Origin: Pseudofabraea citricarpa
Taxonomy: Eukaryota > Ascomycota > Leotiomycetes > Helotiales > Dermateaceae
Assembly (NCBI GenBank): GCA_029641185.1
Contig: JAPWGK010000001.1
Coordinates: forward strand, 2,802,501 to 2,866,500
Reading direction: 5' to 3'
DNA length: 64,000 nt
Made by a program: the position numbers and the translations under genes. Of the stretch, positions 59,141 through 64,000 are shown one piece after another. The notes under the pieces were generated by a model that saw nothing but the letters and a program-made list of their open reading frames with translations, was not told the DNA's origin and searched no databases. Positions within the stretch are counted from its first letter, which is position 1, and the number at the start of each line of letters is the position of its first letter.

Positions 59141-62100
59141 TCATACAAGCTGGCTATATCCACTTCCTAGCTTCCTCCTGCTCTTTCCCTTCCACCATTT
59201 CCTCGCCTCGTCGGCCCAGAAGACTGAGCTAGTGAGCATAAACAAAGCAATTAGATCAAAAATCCCCAGCGCCTCGGTCTGGAAGATGTCCTGTAGCCAC
59301 GGCGCATATATAACCAGAACCTGGCCGCCGAGACTTAACGAGACGGCCCAGTTGAAGAGGGTATTCGAAAAAAGCCCGACTTCGCCACGAAGAACAGACT
59401 TGGATTCCGATCGACAGTTCAATGCGTTGAACATGTCGAAGAAGACGAAACAAGTAAAGGTCATAGTCGTGTCACGCTTGTTGACCTCGCCATCCGTGAG
59501 CATCTCGTGAGTATAGACGGCCATGGTACCAAGCATGATTATCGTAGCCGAAGTGAGAACACGGCGGATGAGAGGCCATGTAAGCACAGGGGCGTTTCGC
59601 TTACGAGGGGGTCGTGTCATAACATCAGGATCAACAGGTTCAACGCCAAGTGATTGTGCTGGAGGGCCATCCATAATGATATCTATACATGTTAGCGATT
59701 TATAGACTTAGTGAAGAAGAAAAATTGACTTACTAATCCAGAGAATCTGCATCGCGTTCAATGGGTTTTTAAACCCTAAACACGTGCAGAAGAAAACCAA
59801 GCTAAGTGCAGCAGCACTGGTGCTTAGTTGGAACGTAAGGAAATTTTGAATGTTGTTAAAGATGCCCTTTCCTTCTTCAATTGCATGAAGAATTGTAGAG
59901 AAATCATCATCGGTGAGAATCATGTCCGCGGCTTCTTTAGCCACATCTGTTCCTTGTAAACCCATCGAGATCCCGATATCAGCCTTCTTGAGGGCTGGCG
60001 CATCGTTAACGCCGTCACCAGTCATAGCCACAATGTCTCCACGGGACTGGAGGGCTCGAATAATCTTCATCTTGTGATCTGGGCTTGTTCGTGCGAAGAT
60101 AGACGTGTTCGCAATAGCAGCTTCGAGCTCTTCGTCCGTCATTTCATCAATCTCATGTCCACTAAGGACCGGTTTTACCATAACAGAGCTAGAGGTATGT
60201 TCCCGAGGTGCAGCAATTGCCATACCCAGTTTTTTACCGATGGCGACAGCTGTAGTCTCCGCATCACCGGTAATCATGATAACCTTTACTCCACCACGCA
60301 TGAGACGTCTGATGGATTTTTGGACGCCGGGTCTTGGAGGATCGCTCATTCCGACGAGTCCAGCAAAGGTAAGACCTTTATAAACATCCTCATTATGTGA
60401 AACTGGAGCTTCGGTAGGTTTGCTTGAGACAGGAGTCGCAGCTCTGCTGGTGGGCTGAGTTCTGGATTTTGCATGTCTAGCAACGGGGCCGCTAGCAAAT
60501 CCAAGCACGCGTAGTCCTTCCTCGGCAAGCTTTTCAGCAGATGTCAGAGCCTCCTGTCTTCGTGTCGAATCAAGGACAACTTCACGTCCATCAGGAGTAA
60601 GATATGTATCACATCGATCTAAAATACGATCGATCGCACCCTTAATATACGCCACTTCCTTGATGTTGCTGGCGCTCCCATCCTTCCCCGAATCTGAACC
60701 TATCGTGACACCCATCCATTTCCTATCGGAGCTGAAAGGAGTCTCGCCTAGTCGATGCCCAAGCCTATCACGAACATCATGTTCCTTGAATCTGTCCAGC
60801 ATATCAAGCATGGCGACATCGGTAGGTTGCCCAACCCACCTGCTTCGTAAATAGCTAGCGGGCGAGCGGTCATCATTCTCCGTTGATGCAAGTACAGCTC
60901 TGGAAGATTGTGATGGAGCGTGCAGTCGATTTAGACGAGCATTGTTAGCTATATTCCCAATCCGCAAAATCCGCTGGGTAACCGCATTTGGCTTCGCTTC
61001 AGTCGCTTCATCATCAGAGTCAACTTCGACTGGCGTTTCTGCATCAAAATGCCACATTTTAACTGTAGTCATGTGATTCATAGTCAGAGTACCTAGTGAC
61101 AAGTTAGTAAGGCCATAAGAATAGGTTTGGCCTACATACCAGTCTTGTCGCTACATACAACATTCACAGATCCTAGTGTCTCGACACTCGGCATCTTGCG
61201 AACTATTGCATTGTAACGTGCCATCCTATGTACACCTAGAGCCAGAGTTACAGTAACGATAATTGGCAGGCCTTCGGGGATTGCAGCGACAGCCAGCGAT
61301 ATTGAGATGGTAAAGATTTCCAGGATTTTCTTTCCCTGCAGATATCCAACCAAGGAGATAACAGCAATAATGGCAAAAGAAGCTTGACTAAGTTGAGATC
61401 CTAGGGCATCCATAGAGAGTTGAAGGGGTGTGCGTGGACTTTCAGTTTCAGTGACACTTGCTGCAATGGTGCCAAAATGAGTATTTCCACCAGTTGCATA
61501 TACGATTCCCTGTCCATGCCCAGATCTAATCAAGGTTCCCATGAATGCGATATTTGTAGTATTGTTCAGCTGAGTATCAGCTCCAACAGTGCCACTTCCG
61601 GCCGACGCATAATTTGGAGAGCCTGGTGGCTCTAAGGTGTTCCCTGACCGCATCGTCTCGAGGTAGGGATTTCTAGACTTTGCCTCTGCTGAGATCCGAA
61701 CTGGCTCATTCTCTCCAGTAAGATTTGATTCATCAATTGTCAAGTCAGACGCCTTCGTGACTCGAATATCCGCAGGTATACGATCTCCGGTTGTAAAAAT
61801 AACCAAGTCCCCAGGAACAAGTTGCGATGCCATGACTTTGCTTGAGGCTTGCTCGGCTGCGGCATCTGCAGAGAGCCCTGTAGCAGAATCTTGTTGTTCG
61901 ATTGCTTCGCCAGCCCCGTTTGGTGGCCATGTAGGCGTCTTTGGGGTTGTTCGCAGGCTTGTTGGGTTTCTAGAAGGCTCTCCTCTTATTAGATGCGCGT
62001 GGTTTGGCACAAGGTGATTGAGTGCCTCTATAGACTTCTCAGACCTATATTCCTGTATGAAACCAACAGATACAACAATTGTGACGGCAACGGCAATGCT

Positions 62101-62539
62101 CAGCGCGTCGTCTTTGTTTCCCACAATTAACGATGCTCCGGCAGAACACAATAAAAGAATAATAAGGGGCTCCTTGAACTGCTTTAAAAACCGTAGCCAT
62201 AAGGGCTCCGGAGGTTCGTGGGGCAGTTCGTTTGGGCCATGATCATGTAGCCTCGAAAGCGCTTCGGCCGGGGTAAGTCCCGTCAGGAGAGAGGTCTGCA
62301 GTCGCTGGGCGGTTTCGATGGGAGAAAGGTTGGAGTACTCGTCCGCTATCGACTACATAATATTCAGCTCCTGAAGCTCTAGATGTCTTGAGAGGATATA
62401 CCTTGGAGACGGATGAGGACGACCGGCCGTGGCCATGTCTGCTTCTTGACCGATCCCTTTCACTTGACAATGAACGTGTAATTGGTTGAGACGATGCCGT
62501 ACCCCCTACTGGAATATTGCTCATCGGTAGAATACTCAT
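59141..62539 (-). CDS. PMR1: Golgi/secretory Ca2+/Mn2+-transporting P-type ATPase, PMR1 (SPCA) family
   Basis: Four exons: 62539-62402, 62352-61140, 61092-59734 and 59682-59141, 1,083 residues. It pumps Ca2+ and Mn2+ into the Golgi and is needed for glycosylation and secretion. Visible hallmarks are the SPCA-type actuator [10 protein letters not shown] and [26 protein letters not shown] in M4, and the phosphorylation site [12 protein letters not shown], interrupted after SDKTG by intron 2. [18 protein letters not shown] forms the hinge, and [22 protein letters not shown] is the M6 transport motif joined across intron 3. The N-terminus is Ser/Arg-rich and cytosolic, longer than in yeast. Ten membrane segments can be placed. 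Start chosen is the first ATG; a second one lies five codons in. Confidence 0.96.
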
Positions 62540-63865
62540 CGTCGGACTGGCAGATTTCGACCCGGAGGCCAGGCCAGCTAGATATCTCAGAAGGCCAATT
62601 CAGAGGGCAGATGGAGGACGAGCAGCAGGGTTGCTGTCGTGGGACGGAGGTCTATGGCTGAGGCATACGAAGGCTCGAAGGATGCTAGAAGAAGAGGGCG
62701 GAGATAATAGAATGTCTGCGATCAGGTTGAGATGTGAGGTGCTCCAAAGTTCATAAGATATTTACATCGGGGCAGAGTAGCAATTACGTGTCCGTCGCGA
62801 TTTCCTTTGCGTTGCGCTCAATGGGGTGATAGGGTAGAGTTTCAGTGGGCTGCGGGCATTGACTGGCGCTGGCAGACCCCTGTCACTGGCCTGGGCTAAG
62901 CTTTGGAGGACTTTCGAAGTGGCATCTCGAGCATTGCGATCAGCCGTCTATTAATAAGCCTGCTTCTACGTCTTTGTTGGTTGTTTTGTTCTTCTTGCTT
63001 TGAGGAAGAATGTATCCCTTGGTCTGGTCTGGTATGAACCTTCGCCATGTGTAAAGTTCACAAGCTGCCGCATTTCAACCAACAAGTCGTAGCCCGGTAC
63101 CTTAAGCTGTACGAGTTACGAAAGCAGAAGTAGACCCTTGAAGCGAAGGAGATATAGCCAGGTCCAGCCACCTCTGGAGTCTGGAGTAAATCTTCATTCA
63201 AGGATGAGCATTCTTAATTGACTCAGTCTTAATTCTTTCAAAAAAGAAAAGATATATCATTACCATGATCATCATCATCCAAAGTAACTTTCTTAAAGCT
63301 GATGTCGTCTAGAGTACAGAATACCGAACCGAGTATCACTGAAAACAAAGCATGTCATCCTTCCACTCTTTAAACCCCTCTTTGCTTGTCCAGTATACCT
63401 TGAACCGCTTTACCAGTACGATTTAGCATGATATGCCAAATGCAACAGTCCATAGCAGTTCTGCCGGTCACTTTTGGCCAATCTGTTTTTCAAGCATCCT
63501 GCTACCTGCTCGCTCAGTAACTTCATATCACGTGAGAGCTGCCAGACGAGCGCCTAAAATTTAGACGATTACCAGCCACTTGCTCGAGATCCTCATCCTT
63601 CCCCTCCCCAACGCCGTCGTCGCAAACAACAACTCTCCGCCAACTTTGCTGTTGCAATCACGACAATCGCTTTGCTCGTCCGGATTATCATCGCGATTCG
63701 AACCATCATCAAATCGACCGTGTAGGGGCCCCGGAGCTCCGGTCGTGACGCGACAAACGGATCACAACAAACGCGCCCTTGGACACGACCTTTATGTCAG
63801 TGATTCTTCACCTCGACATCGACTAAACACCATACTCGCTCACTAAAACCTATCAGTCCTCAATC
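62540..63865. other. Divergent intergenic region, PMR1 and SCC1 promoters
   Basis: About 1.3 kb between divergent genes. A short ATCATC run lies near 63,265. A plus-strand frame at 63,580-63,846 immediately before SCC1 has no family match and is treated as 5' UTR. Confidence 0.5.
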
Positions 63866-64000
63866 ATGTTTTATTCGGAAACCCTCCTACAGAAGACCGG
63901 GCCTCTGGCGCGTGTCTGGCTCTCCGCAAACCTCGAGCGCAAACTATCCAAAACACATATCTTGCAATCCAACGTTAAAGACAGCGTTGATGCTATTATT
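63866..64000 (+). CDS. SCC1: Cohesin kleisin subunit SCC1/RAD21, N-terminal fragment
   Basis: The last 135 bases give 45 codons from ATG 63866 and run off the window edge without a stop. The N-terminal kleisin signature is plain: MFYSETLLQKTGPLARVWLS, followed by KLSKTHILQSNV. This region binds the Smc3 neck in the cohesin ring. The meiotic paralogue Rec8 has a similar start, so RAD21 against REC8 cannot be settled fully from the fragment, but the match is closer to RAD21/SCC1. Confidence 0.9.
   Translation, partial: MFYSETLLQKTGPLARVWLSANLERKLSKTHILQSNVKDSVDAII

Overview
The window looks like a chromosome piece from a filamentous ascomycete (Pezizomycotina). Nearly every gene has short GT-AG introns of about 45-130 bases, with fungal branch sites such as CTGAC and TACTAAT. 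The gene set is typically fungal: a Ste3-type pheromone receptor, a hybrid histidine kinase, a Pmr1 Ca2+ pump, coatomer zeta, Sua5 and NLR-like STAND receptors. Gene style and content fit Leotiomycetes, but that placement is only an impression. I see no tRNA, rRNA, CRISPR array or intact transposon.

Left part (1-15.2 kb): two NLR-like genes flank a galactokinase gene. One (minus strand, running off the left edge) is a SesB-like hydrolase/NB-ARC/helical-repeat protein. The other (plus strand) is a SesB-like hydrolase/NACHT/WD40-like protein. They carry the same effector type on different nucleotide-binding modules, and the NB-ARC gene seems to lack the front half of its hydrolase. Next come an MFS drug transporter ending 3 bases from the NACHT gene, a BTB-like protein and an unknown protein.

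Middle (15-36 kb): sparse and repeat-marked. It holds a GFA/Mss4-fold protein, an unknown protein with hexapeptide repeats, the STE3 receptor behind about 4 kb of gene-free sequence, a Pro/Gln-rich single-pass membrane protein, and an 11-exon GAF-containing hybrid histidine kinase.

Right part (38-64 kb): mostly housekeeping. In order: complex I NDUFB3-like subunit and CAF1 deadenylase (divergent pair), an atypical SDR-like protein, a five-motif SAP protein, a repeat/F-box protein, a fused pseudouridine glycosidase-kinase, a GPI-anchored-type secreted protein, a classical SDR, coatomer zeta, SUA5, the PMR1 Ca2+-ATPase, and the start of the cohesin kleisin SCC1/RAD21.

Many open frames are interrupted by introns. 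I joined exons by hand using splice signals and family continuity. For every complete model of two or more exons the total length is a multiple of three, but no transcript data were available.
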